From positions 111,138 through 175,137 of the forward strand of contig JAFXWC010000038.1 of the NCBI GenBank assembly GCA_017534445.1: 64,000 bases of DNA. The letters run 5' to 3'. The DNA is from Treponema sp. (GTDB lineage Bacteria > Spirochaetota > Spirochaetia > Treponematales > Treponemataceae). Below are positions 1 through 8,673 of the stretch, piece after piece. The notes under the pieces were generated by a model. The model was not told the DNA's origin and searched no databases. It worked only from the letters and a program-made list of their open reading frames with translations. The first letter of the stretch is position 1. Each line of letters starts with the position of its first letter. A program made the translations under genes and the position numbers.

Positions 1-1578
1 GGGAACGGTGCCCTTGATGCGGCAAATATTTTAAAGCCTGTTCTTACCGAAGGAAAAATCCGCTGCATTGGTTCCACCACTTTTGAAGAATACACAAAGA
101 TTTTTGAAAAGGACAGGGCTCTTGCAAGGCGTTTCCAAAAGATAGACATTCTTGAACCAAGCCGCGATGAATGCGTTAAGATTTTGCACGGGCTTGAACC
201 GCGCTACGCTGAATACCACAACGTTAAATACGAAGAAGGCTCTCTGGAGCTTGCGGTTGACCTGGCAGTTCAGTTCTTGCCGGACAGAAGGCTTCCAGAC
301 AAGGCAATAGACCTTATGGACGAAGCTGGTGCATGGACACGGATTCATACGGAAGAAAACCTTTCCGTGGAAGACAAAGTTTCCGTCTCGGACAAAGATA
401 CAAAGGTGGAAGCAAAAAAGATTTCCGTGGAAGATTCAGCAAATGAATCCGAAAAGCTTGAAAAGTTTGAAGACGAAGCAGGCAAGGTCGAAGCAGAAAG
501 TTTTTCCGCGGACGATTCTGCAAAAGAGCAGCCTGATGAAAAAGAGCAGCCCGCTGAAAGAAAAAGGCCACCGGTGCCAGTTAGCCAGGACACAATCCGC
601 ATGGTTGCCGCAAAAGCAGCGAGGGTGCCGCTTGAAACAGTTACAACTGGCGAAAAGGAAAAGCTGCGTTCTTTGGAGAGCGACCTTAAGCAAAAAATAT
701 TCGGCCAGGACAAGGCAGTTGAATCCGTATGCATGGCGGTAAAAAAAGCCCGCGCTGGATTCCGCAACATGGAAAAACCGGAGGCGGCATTCCTCTTTGT
801 AGGCCCAACAGGCGTTGGAAAAACAGAGCTTGCAAAAGTTCTTGCCTCTTCCCTTGGCGAAAAACTCCTGCGCTTTGACATGAGCGAATACCAGGAAAAG
901 CATACCGTAAGCCGCCTGATTGGTTCACCGCCGGGATACGTTGGCTTTGAAGAGGGCGGACTTTTAACCGACAGCGTAAGAAAGGAACCGCATTCAATAA
1001 TCCTCTTTGACGAGATAGAAAAAGCGTATCAGGACATTTACAACATTCTCCTCCAGATTATGGACTACGGAATTCTTACGGACAACCAGGGACGCAAGGC
1101 AGACTTTAAGAACTGCATGATAATAATGACAAGCAATGCCGGTGCCCGCGACATGGAAAAAGGCTCCGTAGGATTTTCCGGTGGAAGCAGTTTTGACGAT
1201 GCAAAGAACGACTCTGCCACGCTGAACGAAGCCGTAGAAAAAGAATTCTCCCCCGAATTTAGGAACAGGCTGGATGCAATAATCACCTTTGCCCACCTGC
1301 CAAAAGAGATAACCCAGGACATTGCCCGCAAGGAAATTAAAAAGATTGCAGAACGCCTTGCCACAAAGGACGTTGAGCTTACCGCCACAGACCAAGCCGT
1401 TGCCCTGATTGCAGAAAAAGGCTACAGCCGCGAATTTGGCGCACGCAACATTTCCCGCACTGCAGAAAGCCTGATTGCCTCCCCCCTCGTGGACGAGTTG
1501 CTATTTGGCAAGCTAAGCGGTGGCGGAAAAGTTGGGATTGGCGTAAAGGATGGGGAAGTTGAGTTTATCTTCTCCTAA
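1..1578 (+). CDS. clpA: ATP-dependent Clp protease ATP-binding subunit ClpA (3' part)
   Basis: The reading frame is open from base 1, so the N domain and first Walker motifs lie outside the window. ClpA is a hexameric AAA+ unfoldase that feeds substrates to ClpP in the cytoplasm. Visible are the end of the D1 AAA domain (IGSTTFEEY, RFQKIDILEP, the LPDKAIDLMDEAGA sensor-2 region) and a full D2 domain with Walker A GPTGVGKTE (about base 808), Walker B ILFDEIEKA (about 1003) and the C-terminal small domain. Between D1 and D2 lies an acidic, Ser/Glu/Lys-rich insert of about 80 residues (bases 350-590) with repeated SVED and SADDSAKE-like blocks, which is much longer than I expect for ClpA. ClpC is less likely because no UVR-type middle region is seen. 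Confidence 0.93.
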   Translation, partial: GNGALDAANILKPVLTEGKIRCIGSTTFEEYTKIFEKDRALARRFQKIDILEPSRDECVKILHGLEPRYAEYHNVKYEEGSLELAVDLAVQFLPDRRLPDKAIDLMDEAGAWTRIHTEENLSVEDKVSVSDKDTKVEAKKISVEDSANESEKLEKFEDEAGKVEAESFSADDSAKEQPDEKEQPAERKRPPVPVSQDTIRMVAAKAARVPLETVTTGEKEKLRSLESDLKQKIFGQDKAVESVCMAVKKARAGFRNMEKPEAAFLFVGPTGVGKTELAKVLASSLGEKLLRFDMSEYQEKHTVSRLIGSPPGYVGFEEGGLLTDSVRKEPHSIILFDEIEKAYQDIYNILLQIMDYGILTDNQGRKADFKNCMIIMTSNAGARDMEKGSVGFSGGSSFDDAKNDSATLNEAVEKEFSPEFRNRLDAIITFAHLPKEITQDIARKEIKKIAERLATKDVELTATDQAVALIAEKGYSREFGARNISRTAESLIASPLVDELLFGKLSGGGKVGIGVKDGEVEFIFS

Positions 1579-1599
1579 GAGTGGATTTTCCCTTGCAAA

Positions 1600-1672
1600 A
1601 AAAAGTATAAAGAGTTATAAAGAATATAGAAAAGTATAAAGAGTTATAAAGAGTAGGAAAAAGTATAAAGCG
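1600..1672. repeat. Short AT-rich tandem repeat
   Basis: A unit of about 28 bp, core AGTATAAAGAGTTATAAAGA, occurs at 1604-1623 and 1632-1651, with a third partial copy (AAAGTATAAAG) at 1660-1670. It fills nearly the whole gap between clpA and the following AAA ATPase gene, so it overlaps whatever promoter that gene has. The third copy runs into the GGGGGAG ribosome binding site of the ATPase. Confidence 0.8.
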
Positions 1673-1680
1673 GGGGAGAA

Positions 1681-2748
1681 ATGCAGAATCCATTTACGAC
1701 AACATTCAGCAAGAATCCTGGAGAATCTTATATACATACAGAACAGATAAACATCATACTTGAAAACTTCATGTATGAAATTCCATCTGAATCGGTATAT
1801 AAAATAACCGGTGTGCGTGGTTCTGGAAAAACAGTCATCCTTGCAAAAATCGAAGAAGAACTTCGCAAAGAGGAAAACATAAAAAAAGGTTGGATTGTTT
1901 TTGATGTTAGCCCGGCGCGGGATATGCTTGGTCAGATAGCCGCAATGCTCTGCAAAGAAGGATTTGGAAAAAGTGCGCTGAAAGGAAAAAGCGTGAATGT
2001 CTCGGCAAGTGTTTTGGGAACAGGCGGAGGCATAGGATTTTCATCGGACAAGGACAACCAGTTTTTTGACATTGGGGTGGAAATTGATGAAATGCTTAAA
2101 TCCGCCCAGAAGAAAAAGAAGCGTATTTTTATTGGCATAGATGAAGTTTCAAAAACCACGGAAATGATACAATTCGCCTCAGAATACGGAAAATGGCTCA
2201 GGGCCAATTATCCAGTTTATCTTGTATGCACAGGACTTTATGAAAACATCATGGAAGTAAGCAACGTAAAAAACCTTACATTCTTTAGACGTGCCACTAC
2301 AATAAAAACGCAACCGCTGAATACCGTGCTCATGGCCGAAATGTACAAAAAGCAATTGAACATTGACCTTAAGGAAGCAAAAGAGATGGCAAAAACAACG
2401 AAAGGTTATGCGTATGCATTTCAGGAACTTGGCTCCTTGTGCTTTAGGCAAACAAAAAAGACACCCCTCAAAAAGCTTTTACCAGATTTAAAGGCTGAAC
2501 TATTTTCATATTCCTATGAAAAAATTTGGGAAGAACTTACTACAGCAGACAAATTTCTTCTGCTATTGCTTACAGAAAAAAAAGAATACAAGCGCGAAGA
2601 TGTGCTTAAACTTATGGGAGAAAAGGCCGGAAACTATTCAATGTACCGGGACAGACTTTTGAAGCGTGGAATTCTGGAAAGCCGTCAGGCCTATATTTCT
2701 TTTGCATTGCCATTCTTTGCAGAATACATTAATGAGTATTGCAAATAG
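1681..2748 (+). CDS. AAA ATPase of unknown function
   Basis: A 355-residue protein with Walker A GVRGSGKT near residue 46 and a Walker B-like IFIGIDEV near residue 150. The C-terminal third looks like a winged helix (YKREDVLKLMGEKAGNYSMYRDRLLKRGIL split by predicted helices). The layout resembles the Orc1/STAND-like ATPases that are common as stand-alone accessory genes in Firmicutes and treponemes. The start is supported by GGGGGAG just upstream. No partner gene is adjacent: clpA is upstream and a repeat-rich gap follows. A DNA-binding or stress-signalling role is only a guess. Confidence 0.7.
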   Translation: MQNPFTTTFSKNPGESYIHTEQINIILENFMYEIPSESVYKITGVRGSGKTVILAKIEEELRKEENIKKGWIVFDVSPARDMLGQIAAMLCKEGFGKSALKGKSVNVSASVLGTGGGIGFSSDKDNQFFDIGVEIDEMLKSAQKKKKRIFIGIDEVSKTTEMIQFASEYGKWLRANYPVYLVCTGLYENIMEVSNVKNLTFFRRATTIKTQPLNTVLMAEMYKKQLNIDLKEAKEMAKTTKGYAYAFQELGSLCFRQTKKTPLKKLLPDLKAELFSYSYEKIWEELTTADKFLLLLLTEKKEYKREDVLKLMGEKAGNYSMYRDRLLKRGILESRQAYISFALPFFAEYINEYCK

Positions 2749-2781
2749 ATTCCCGACTTAAAGGCCGTCCTTGCCCACCAG

Positions 2782-2934
2782 CCTAGCCCCGATTGGAAGG
2801 GCGCGGAACGCGTTGCCGTAAGGCAATGGAGCGATAGCGGAACCCTGCAAAGCGGGGAAAACGAGGAGTCTGACCGGCAGGAGGCCGGGCACAGTTTAAC
2901 CATTAAGGCGGCTCCAGAAGAAAAAGAGAGAGGA
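2782..2934 (+). repeat. GC-rich dispersed repeat, family A, copy 1
   Basis: Starts with CCTAGCCCCGATTGGAAGGG, continues through GCGGAACGCGTTGCC and GGCAATGGAGCGATAGCGGA, and ends with CACAGTTTAACCATTAA and AGGCGGCTCC. The same blocks return in reverse orientation at 42545-42705 and 63790-63960, and in shorter forms elsewhere in this window. The copy occupies most of the gap between the AAA ATPase and the Lrp-type regulator. Confidence 0.85.
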
Positions 2935-3025
2935 AAAGACTTTTACCTGCTGCAGTTTGCTTCCCTTGTAATCTTATTAAAAATACGGTAATCTAGCAGA
3001 AGTTGTATGCTTTCCGGAGGTTTTT

Positions 3026-3520
3026 ATGGACGGTTCTGAAGAAATACTGAATTTGCTGCGGGACAACGCGCGCATTTCTATAGAAGATATTTCGGCTATG
3101 ACTAAGAAGAAGCCGGAAGAAGTTGAGGCTATTATCCGCAAGCTAGAGAATGACGGTATTATAATGAAGTATGCCGCCATTGTTAATCCAGAGAAGGACA
3201 GTACCGCCAAGGAAAAGGTTAAGGCAGAGATAGAGATTCAGGTTCAGCCGCAGAGGGAGCATGGCTTTGACGGTATTGCAGACCGCATCTACCGCTTTCC
3301 TCAGGTTAAGTCCCTTTACCTCATGAGCGGAGGCTACGACCTTAAGGTTATCATTGAGGGCGACTCTTTGCAGGAGGTTGCTTCTTTTGTTGCAAGGAAG
3401 CTTTCCACGCTGGAGGGTGTGCGTTCTACAAAAACCCATTTTATTCTTAAGACATACAAAGAAAACGACATTGTCTATGTTGAGCAGCGTTCAGACAGCC
3501 GCGAAGGAGTTGTAGCATGA
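3026..3520 (+). CDS. Lrp/AsnC family transcriptional regulator
   Basis: A 164-residue protein with an N-terminal winged helix-turn-helix (EILNLLRDNARISIEDISAM) and a C-terminal RAM ligand-binding domain (YLMSGGYDLKVIIEGDS). Lrp-type proteins bind amino acids or related metabolites and control nearby metabolic genes. The start is preceded by CCGGAGG. The stop codon overlaps the start of the next gene (ATGA at 3517-3520), so the regulator and the aminotransferase are translationally coupled. This pairing resembles the Bacillus alaR-alaT arrangement, so control of the aminotransferase by an amino acid is a reasonable inference. Confidence 0.88.
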   Translation: MDGSEEILNLLRDNARISIEDISAMTKKKPEEVEAIIRKLENDGIIMKYAAIVNPEKDSTAKEKVKAEIEIQVQPQREHGFDGIADRIYRFPQVKSLYLMSGGYDLKVIIEGDSLQEVASFVARKLSTLEGVRSTKTHFILKTYKENDIVYVEQRSDSREGVVA

Positions 3521-4689
3521 ATCCAAGAGAAGATAAATTCAGCAGGGCAATGGTTGAAACACCGCCAAGCGGCATCCGCAAATTCTTTGAAATGCTTATT
3601 GGCCACGATGACGTTATTTCGCTTTCGGTTGGAGAGCCGGACTTCCCCACCCCCTGGGCCATGCGCGAAGAGGCTTTTTACCATCTTGAGCAGGGGCACA
3701 CAAGCTACACCAGCAACTGGGGCCTGATTGAGCTACGCGAGGAAATTGCCAAGTACCTGGAAGGATATTCCATGCGCTACAATCCCCAGAAGGAAATTAT
3801 CATAACTGTTGGCGCTTCCGAGGGTGTAGACGCTTCTCTTAGGTGCATTCTTAACCCAGGCGACGAAATCATCGTCAGCGAGCCTTGCTATGTTAACTAC
3901 ACGACGCTTGCAAACCTTGCGGGTGCAAAGGTTGTCCACCTTAACACAGGAAAGACAGGCTTTTACCCAACGGCAGAAGAGGTTGAAAAGCTTATAACGC
4001 CCAAGACCAAGGCCCTTATGATTTGCTCCCCCAACAACCCGACGGGAACCATAATTCCTGCAGAAGAGCTTGCCAAAATTGCAGAGGTTGTAAAGAAGCA
4101 CAAGATTTGGGTTATTAGCGACGAAATTTACTGCGAGCTTACCTACGAAGACACAAAGCATACTTCAATCGGTTCTTTCCCGGGAATGAAGGACTACACA
4201 ATCGTGCTAAACGGTTTTTCAAAGTCCTTTGCAATGACAGGCTGGAGAATTGGCTACATTGCTGCCCCGGAAGACGTTTGTGCGCAGATTATAAAGCTTC
4301 ACGGCTACAACACAATCTGTGCCCCGATTATGAGCCAGTATGCGGCTTTGGAAGGCCTAAAGAACGGCTGGAGCGAGGTGGAAAAAATGCGCGTCTCCTA
4401 CCAGCAGAGGCGGAACCTTATGGTAAAGGCCTTTAACGACATGGGGCTTCCAGTGCCAGAGCCAAAGGGAGCCTTCTACCTCTTCCCGGACATTACTTCC
4501 ACAGGCCTAACAAGCGAACAGTTTGCCCTCCAGGTCTTTGAAAAACTGAACGTGGCTGTTGTTCCGGGCAATGTCTTTGGTGCAGGCGGCGAAGGTCACA
4601 TACGCTGCTGCTACGCTACTTCCGTAGAAAAAATAAAGACTGCCTTGGACAAGATAAGCGGTTTTGTGGCGGAGTGTTCCCGCAAATAA
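3517..4689 (+). CDS. PLP-dependent class I/II aminotransferase
   Basis: A 390-residue fold-type I aminotransferase. The PLP lysine is in NGFSKSFAMTGWRIGY, the CSPNNPTGT loop and the SDEIYCEL aspartate are present, and an arginine near the C-terminus (HIRCCYATS) fits substrate carboxylate binding. The length is typical. The family transfers amino groups between amino acids and 2-oxo acids; alanine, aspartate or aromatic substrates are possible. Coupling to an Lrp-type regulator suggests amino-acid-responsive expression. The exact substrate cannot be read from the sequence. Confidence 0.88.
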   Translation: MNPREDKFSRAMVETPPSGIRKFFEMLIGHDDVISLSVGEPDFPTPWAMREEAFYHLEQGHTSYTSNWGLIELREEIAKYLEGYSMRYNPQKEIIITVGASEGVDASLRCILNPGDEIIVSEPCYVNYTTLANLAGAKVVHLNTGKTGFYPTAEEVEKLITPKTKALMICSPNNPTGTIIPAEELAKIAEVVKKHKIWVISDEIYCELTYEDTKHTSIGSFPGMKDYTIVLNGFSKSFAMTGWRIGYIAAPEDVCAQIIKLHGYNTICAPIMSQYAALEGLKNGWSEVEKMRVSYQQRRNLMVKAFNDMGLPVPEPKGAFYLFPDITSTGLTSEQFALQVFEKLNVAVVPGNVFGAGGEGHIRCCYATSVEKIKTALDKISGFVAECSRK

Positions 4690-4998
4690 AAAAAAGGAGG
4701 GGGCTTTCGAATTTTGCGGCGCTTTTGTATGCACCCGCTTCTGTTTTTAAAAGAAGGTCTTGCCTCTTTTTTAGGGGCTTTCCGCACTTCCGGGGGCCCT
4801 ACCCCTCCATTCCCTGCGGGAACGCCTCCGGCGGTGCTCCAATCCCTGCCGTGCTTTTCTTTGCAACCTCCGGGAGTTAGCCATTCAACTTATTGCCAAC
4901 ATAAACCGATTATTTAAGAAGAATTCTTTTTTAAGAACCTTGTCTTTACCGGATACGGATTCTGGCAAAGACAGGCTTGTGCAAAAGGGGTATTTTTT
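4690..4998. repeat. Intergenic region with a partial family A repeat (reverse)
   Basis: After the aminotransferase stop there is a purine-rich stretch, then a GC-rich block at about 4785-4880. Read on the minus strand this block gives GCACGGCAGGGATTGGAGC and GGGAATGGAGGGGTAGGGC, which match the core of repeat family A (compare 56936-57010). It ends in GAGTTAGCC, a motif that recurs as GGCTAACTC in other repeat blocks. The remaining 100 bases before the TPR gene are AT-rich and should hold its promoter. Confidence 0.6.
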
Positions 4999-6348
4999 AT
5001 GGTCATTCCATACCTTATAGCTGCTGTTGTTATAATTGGCATATTCGCATTTCTTCTCTTTATTCCCAACAAGAGGCATTCGGAAATTTCCGAAAAGAAA
5101 CCTGCAAGGTCAAAAAAGAGCCAGGCCCAGATTATAAAGCAGGCCAACAGGCACCTTGCAAAGAACCCAAACGATGCCGCAGCCCTAAAAGCTTTGGGAG
5201 ACCTTTACTTTACCAGCAACCTCTGGGAAAAAGCCTTTCCAATCTACTCCCAGCTTTCAAAGATTTCCAAGACGGACATAGACGTTGACTCCTACAAGGC
5301 ATTTTTAAGGACAGGTATCTGCGCCCTTGAGCTGGACAAGATGGACGAGGCTATGATTTCACTCTCCCTTGCCTACCAGAAGAACCCCCACGACTTTGAT
5401 TCCAACTACTTTATGGGCTATGTACTTGTAAAGGCAAAGCAGTACGATAAGGCTGTCCCCTGCCTAAAGAAAGCCCTTATTGTTCGCCCTGACGCAACCG
5501 GGGTAAACCTGCTGCTTGGACAGAGCTACTACAATTCCCACCACTACCACGACAGCCTTCCCTGTTTTAAGAAGGCACTTATAGAAGACCCTGCTAACAA
5601 GGATGCCCTTTACTGCATGGCAGATGCAATGAGCCAGGAAGGACACGGAGACAAATCCATCAAAGTGTTCATGCATCTTAGGGCAGACCCGGTTTACGGA
5701 CCGCGTTCTTGCCTACAGGCGGGTATATATCACCTTAGCCTTGGAGAATTTGACAACGCTATAACAGACCTTATAATTGGCCTTAAGCACGAAAATGCCG
5801 AGGACGACATAAAAGTGGAAATCCGCTACAAGCTTGCCCAGGCATATTTTGCAAAGAACCAGCTGAGCAACGGTCTTATTCAGCTTAAAGAAATACGCCT
5901 GATGAATTCAAACTACAAGGATGTTAATGCCCTTATTGCCCGCTACCAGGAACTTAGCCAGAACTCCAACCTCCAGCTTTACCTTACGGCGGGAACAGGA
6001 GACTTTGTAGCCTTGTGCCGCAAGGCAATACAGGTGTACTACAAGGATGCCCAGCTTAAATTCATGGATATAAACATGGGGCAGGTTTTTACAGACTTTG
6101 TGCTGGAAGTAAACTCTCCAAAATTCTCGGACAGCGAAATCTTCCGCTTCTTTAGGACAACAGGCTCAACAGGAGAGCTTTTTATCCGCGACTTCCACGG
6201 ACACTTGCACGATACAAAGGCGGACAGGGGAATTTGTGTTACGGCAGGAGACTTTACGGAAGAAGCCCGCAGGTACATAGAAGGCCGCCCGCTTGACCTT
6301 ATAGAAAAGAACCAGCTGACGGCACTGTTAAAGCAGGTAAGCGTATAA
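4999..6348 (+). CDS. Membrane-anchored tetratricopeptide repeat protein
   Basis: A 449-residue protein with one N-terminal membrane segment (residues about 2-22, YLIAAVVIIGIFAFLLF) followed by a basic stretch, which suggests a cytoplasmic C-terminal body. Several TPR units follow (for example LGDLYFTSNLWEKAFPIYSQ and MGYVLVKAKQYDKAVPCLKK). The last 130 residues (from about DFVALCRKAIQVYYKDAQ) do not look like TPR and may be a separate domain with a conserved GSTGELFIRDFHG segment. I do not recognise that domain. A scaffold or assembly role is typical for such proteins. The gene converges on rsmG with a single-base gap. Confidence 0.75.
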   Translation: MVIPYLIAAVVIIGIFAFLLFIPNKRHSEISEKKPARSKKSQAQIIKQANRHLAKNPNDAAALKALGDLYFTSNLWEKAFPIYSQLSKISKTDIDVDSYKAFLRTGICALELDKMDEAMISLSLAYQKNPHDFDSNYFMGYVLVKAKQYDKAVPCLKKALIVRPDATGVNLLLGQSYYNSHHYHDSLPCFKKALIEDPANKDALYCMADAMSQEGHGDKSIKVFMHLRADPVYGPRSCLQAGIYHLSLGEFDNAITDLIIGLKHENAEDDIKVEIRYKLAQAYFAKNQLSNGLIQLKEIRLMNSNYKDVNALIARYQELSQNSNLQLYLTAGTGDFVALCRKAIQVYYKDAQLKFMDINMGQVFTDFVLEVNSPKFSDSEIFRFFRTTGSTGELFIRDFHGHLHDTKADRGICVTAGDFTEEARRYIEGRPLDLIEKNQLTALLKQVSV

Positions 6349-6349
6349 G

Positions 6350-7033
6350 CTATTTTTGAATCACAACAAGGTTGCGCTCATGGTCTTCCAAAAAGGGGAC
6401 TGTGAGCGCAATTTTTTTGTATGAAGGAACCATAAAGCTGATTGCCTCCATCTCCGCAGTTATTTTTTCAGACCGGGCCTTGTATGCCGCAATATAACCA
6501 CCCTTGCAAAGCATACCCAAAAGGAGTTTTGTTATCTTTGTGTCAAAGGGATGGAATGCGCGGAAAACTTCTATAGAAAAAGACTCTGGCTTTACCTTGT
6601 CTGCCTGAAGGCACAAGACCTTGGCATTCTTAAGATTAAGCGAACGGACAACCTGTTCCAAAAAGGCACAGCGCTTTTCCATGCGTTCAACCAGGGTAAA
6701 TGTGTACTGGGGAAAGGCCACCGCAAGAGGAATGCCGGGACAACCGCCACCGCTTCCTATGTCGCCAATCCTTACCTCTTTGCCGGAAGCTGAAATTTCT
6801 TTTGCAAGGGATTCTATTGCTTGGCAGGCAGCAAGGCTGTCCAGTATGTGGTTTACCTCAAATTCGCTGCGGTTTTCCGCCTTCATCAGATTGTAGCCCT
6901 TGTTGAATTCAAGAACCTGCGCCGTGTAACTTTCCAGAGCCGCAATCTGTCCGTCGGAAAGTGAAAGTGCCAGCTTAGCCAAGCCCTCGCGAAGCTTTGA
7001 CTCCTGGGCCTGGGCGCTCATTTGCTCGCTCAC
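6350..7033 (-). CDS. rsmG: 16S rRNA (guanine-527-N7)-methyltransferase RsmG (GidB)
   Basis: A 227-residue class I SAM-dependent methyltransferase. The SAM motif is IGDIGSGGGCPGIPLA, followed by VERMEKRCAFLEQV, both hallmarks of RsmG. The enzyme methylates N7 of G527 in the 530 loop of 16S rRNA. Its start overlaps the stop of the upstream secreted-protein gene by four bases (7030-7033), so the two are coupled. Length and motif spacing are normal for the family. Confidence 0.93.
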   Translation of the reverse strand: MSEQMSAQAQESKLREGLAKLALSLSDGQIAALESYTAQVLEFNKGYNLMKAENRSEFEVNHILDSLAACQAIESLAKEISASGKEVRIGDIGSGGGCPGIPLAVAFPQYTFTLVERMEKRCAFLEQVVRSLNLKNAKVLCLQADKVKPESFSIEVFRAFHPFDTKITKLLLGMLCKGGYIAAYKARSEKITAEMEAISFMVPSYKKIALTVPFLEDHERNLVVIQK

Positions 7034-7842
7034 TTTTCCACTCCCAAGTCTATAAGAAGGTCTATGTCTTCTTCCTGGGCAGATGTCTTTAGGGTTACAA
7101 GATGGCCTGTGCGGTTTGCCTCAAGGGCATTAAGCTTGCTCATGCGGTAAAGGCCGCTCTCTTCGCTTTCGGCAGACTGGGTTACGTAAGTGCAGGCTGA
7201 ATAATTCTTAAGGTCTGCCTTTTGCGGGGTTGCAGTAAAGCGGATGTAGAAAATTTCGTCCAAGTTTTCACCGCTGCCCTGGCAAGACCTGTCGCCTGTA
7301 ACGACAAAGGTTCCGTCCTGCAAGACGTCTGAAACATAAACCGAGCGGCATGACTGCAAGATGTCCTTTCCGCCAATGGTAAAGCGCAGAATACGGGCTT
7401 TTTTTGCATTTTCTGACACACCGCCGTTTTCTTTGCGGAGTTTTTCCGATGCGTTCTGATAGTTCTGCAGGGCCTTTAGCAAGTCGTCGCGCTCATTGCC
7501 GGTAAGGTATGCCGCGCTCTGGGCAAGGTCGCGTGCTATCTGCTCCTGTTCGGATATGCCAAGCTCGTCACCAAGCAAGTCCTTTGCGCCTTTTTTAATA
7601 CCGGCAGAAGGTCTGGCCTTTTGGCTTGCGTCACCCCTGTTTTTTGCACCCCTGCGGGGCCAGCCTGTAAACGGAGAATTCTTTGGGTTTCCAGGCACGT
7701 AAAAACCGCTTCCCAGTGTGGGGGCGGAAACAGAAGGCATTTCCGGTGACGTAACGGAGCTTACCGAAGACTGGGCAAGCGTACTTTCCACGGCAATCAT
7801 AGCGAATGCTGCCAAGGCAACAATTTTCTTAAAGGTTTGCAA
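7030..7842 (-). CDS. Secreted protein of unknown function
   Basis: The first in-frame ATG (7881) lies inside the upstream gene and has no good ribosome binding site. A TTG at 7842 is preceded by GGAGG with a six-base spacer, and it places a signal peptide at the very N-terminus (LQTFKKIVALAAFAM, then a likely cut after TLAQ). I therefore choose TTG. The mature part is about 245 residues, rich in Ser, Gly and Lys at the start, followed by a helical segment and a beta-rich C-terminal half (SVYVSDVLQDGTFVVTGD). I recognise no family. It sits between an HExxH protein and rsmG in one leftward group and overlaps the former by 14 bases. Confidence 0.65.
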   Translation of the reverse strand: MQTFKKIVALAAFAMIAVESTLAQSSVSSVTSPEMPSVSAPTLGSGFYVPGNPKNSPFTGWPRRGAKNRGDASQKARPSAGIKKGAKDLLGDELGISEQEQIARDLAQSAAYLTGNERDDLLKALQNYQNASEKLRKENGGVSENAKKARILRFTIGGKDILQSCRSVYVSDVLQDGTFVVTGDRSCQGSGENLDEIFYIRFTATPQKADLKNYSACTYVTQSAESEESGLYRMSKLNALEANRTGHLVTLKTSAQEEDIDLLIDLGVEK

Positions 7843-8653
7843 GGCTTTCCTCCACAAATTCAAGGCGGTGAGTAAGTTCATTTATCGTTTTGGTAAGGCG
7901 GTCCCTTTCCTTTTCAAGCTTGGTCTTGGGATCCGTCTCTCCGGCTTTCTTCTTCATCATTGCAATAACGCTGTCCGGGCTCTTTCCGTTTTTAATTGCT
8001 TCCTGGGCCTTTGCCCTTTCGTCCGGCTTTTTTATTCCCGCGACAATCTTCATGTTGTCAAAGCCAAGGTCTGCATCTTCTGTTGGCAAAGTACCAACTT
8101 GGGCTACCGTCTTTGCGGTGGTTCGCGGAATCTGCAAAACCCTGTCCAGATAATCCTCATAGCGGATGTTGGACTTTTCGCAAAGGGCATGTGCCTGAAT
8201 AAGCTTTTTGCCAAATTCCTGCATTAAACGGCCGTTCGGAACAATGTATTTTTCCCGGATTTCCTTGGTAAGTTCTTCCAGTTCCGGTGAAGCAGAAAGA
8301 TCTATCTTATAATAACCCTTCTGCTCAGCAATTTCCAGTAGCGCATGGAATTTTGCCCAGAAATAGTTGGTGTGGCTCCTGGCCTTGTGGGGAGGTTCCC
8401 TGCCGCCGTTAGCCTCTATTTCCTCTTCGTTTATAAGGTGATGGGTGTATTCGTGGACGGCTGTATACACAAGCTCACCGTCCGTCTTGAAATTCTTGTT
8501 GTGCAAAAGGATTTCACGGGTCTCCGGCTTGTAAAGACCGTTTACCCTCTTACTCTCCTTGCCTGTCATCGTAACAGAAAATTCAAGCTTTGACTCCTGA
8601 ATGTCAAGAAGCATATCTTTTATAGAAGCATTATCCATATATTCCATTCCCAC
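7829..8653 (-). CDS. Protein with HExxH metalloprotease-like motif
   Basis: A cytoplasmic-looking protein of about 270 residues. Near residue 67 it has VHEYTHHLI, an HExxH zincin-type motif, within a segment that resembles SprT/IrrE-like small metallopeptidases (VYTAVHEYTHHLINEEEIE). The C-terminal 45 residues are strongly helical and charged (KLEKERDRLTKTINELTHRL), consistent with a coiled coil. I do not recognise the whole protein. The start could be the GTG at 8653 or ATGs at 8647 and 8638; none has a clear ribosome binding site. It follows rsmE by 20 bases on the same strand. Confidence 0.65.
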   Translation of the reverse strand: MGMEYMDNASIKDMLLDIQESKLEFSVTMTGKESKRVNGLYKPETREILLHNKNFKTDGELVYTAVHEYTHHLINEEEIEANGGREPPHKARSHTNYFWAKFHALLEIAEQKGYYKIDLSASPELEELTKEIREKYIVPNGRLMQEFGKKLIQAHALCEKSNIRYEDYLDRVLQIPRTTAKTVAQVGTLPTEDADLGFDNMKIVAGIKKPDERAKAQEAIKNGKSPDSVIAMMKKKAGETDPKTKLEKERDRLTKTINELTHRLEFVEESLANL

Positions 8654-8673
8654 TCAAATTGCATAAATTGCGC

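Noticed and set aside
330..880. Overlapping opposite-strand and shifted frames inside clpA
   Set aside because: They are caused by the low-complexity acidic linker and lack ribosome binding sites and family similarity.
4674..4917. Short rightward frames after the aminotransferase gene
   Set aside because: They translate a repeat block with Pro/Ser-rich sequence and have no ribosome binding site.
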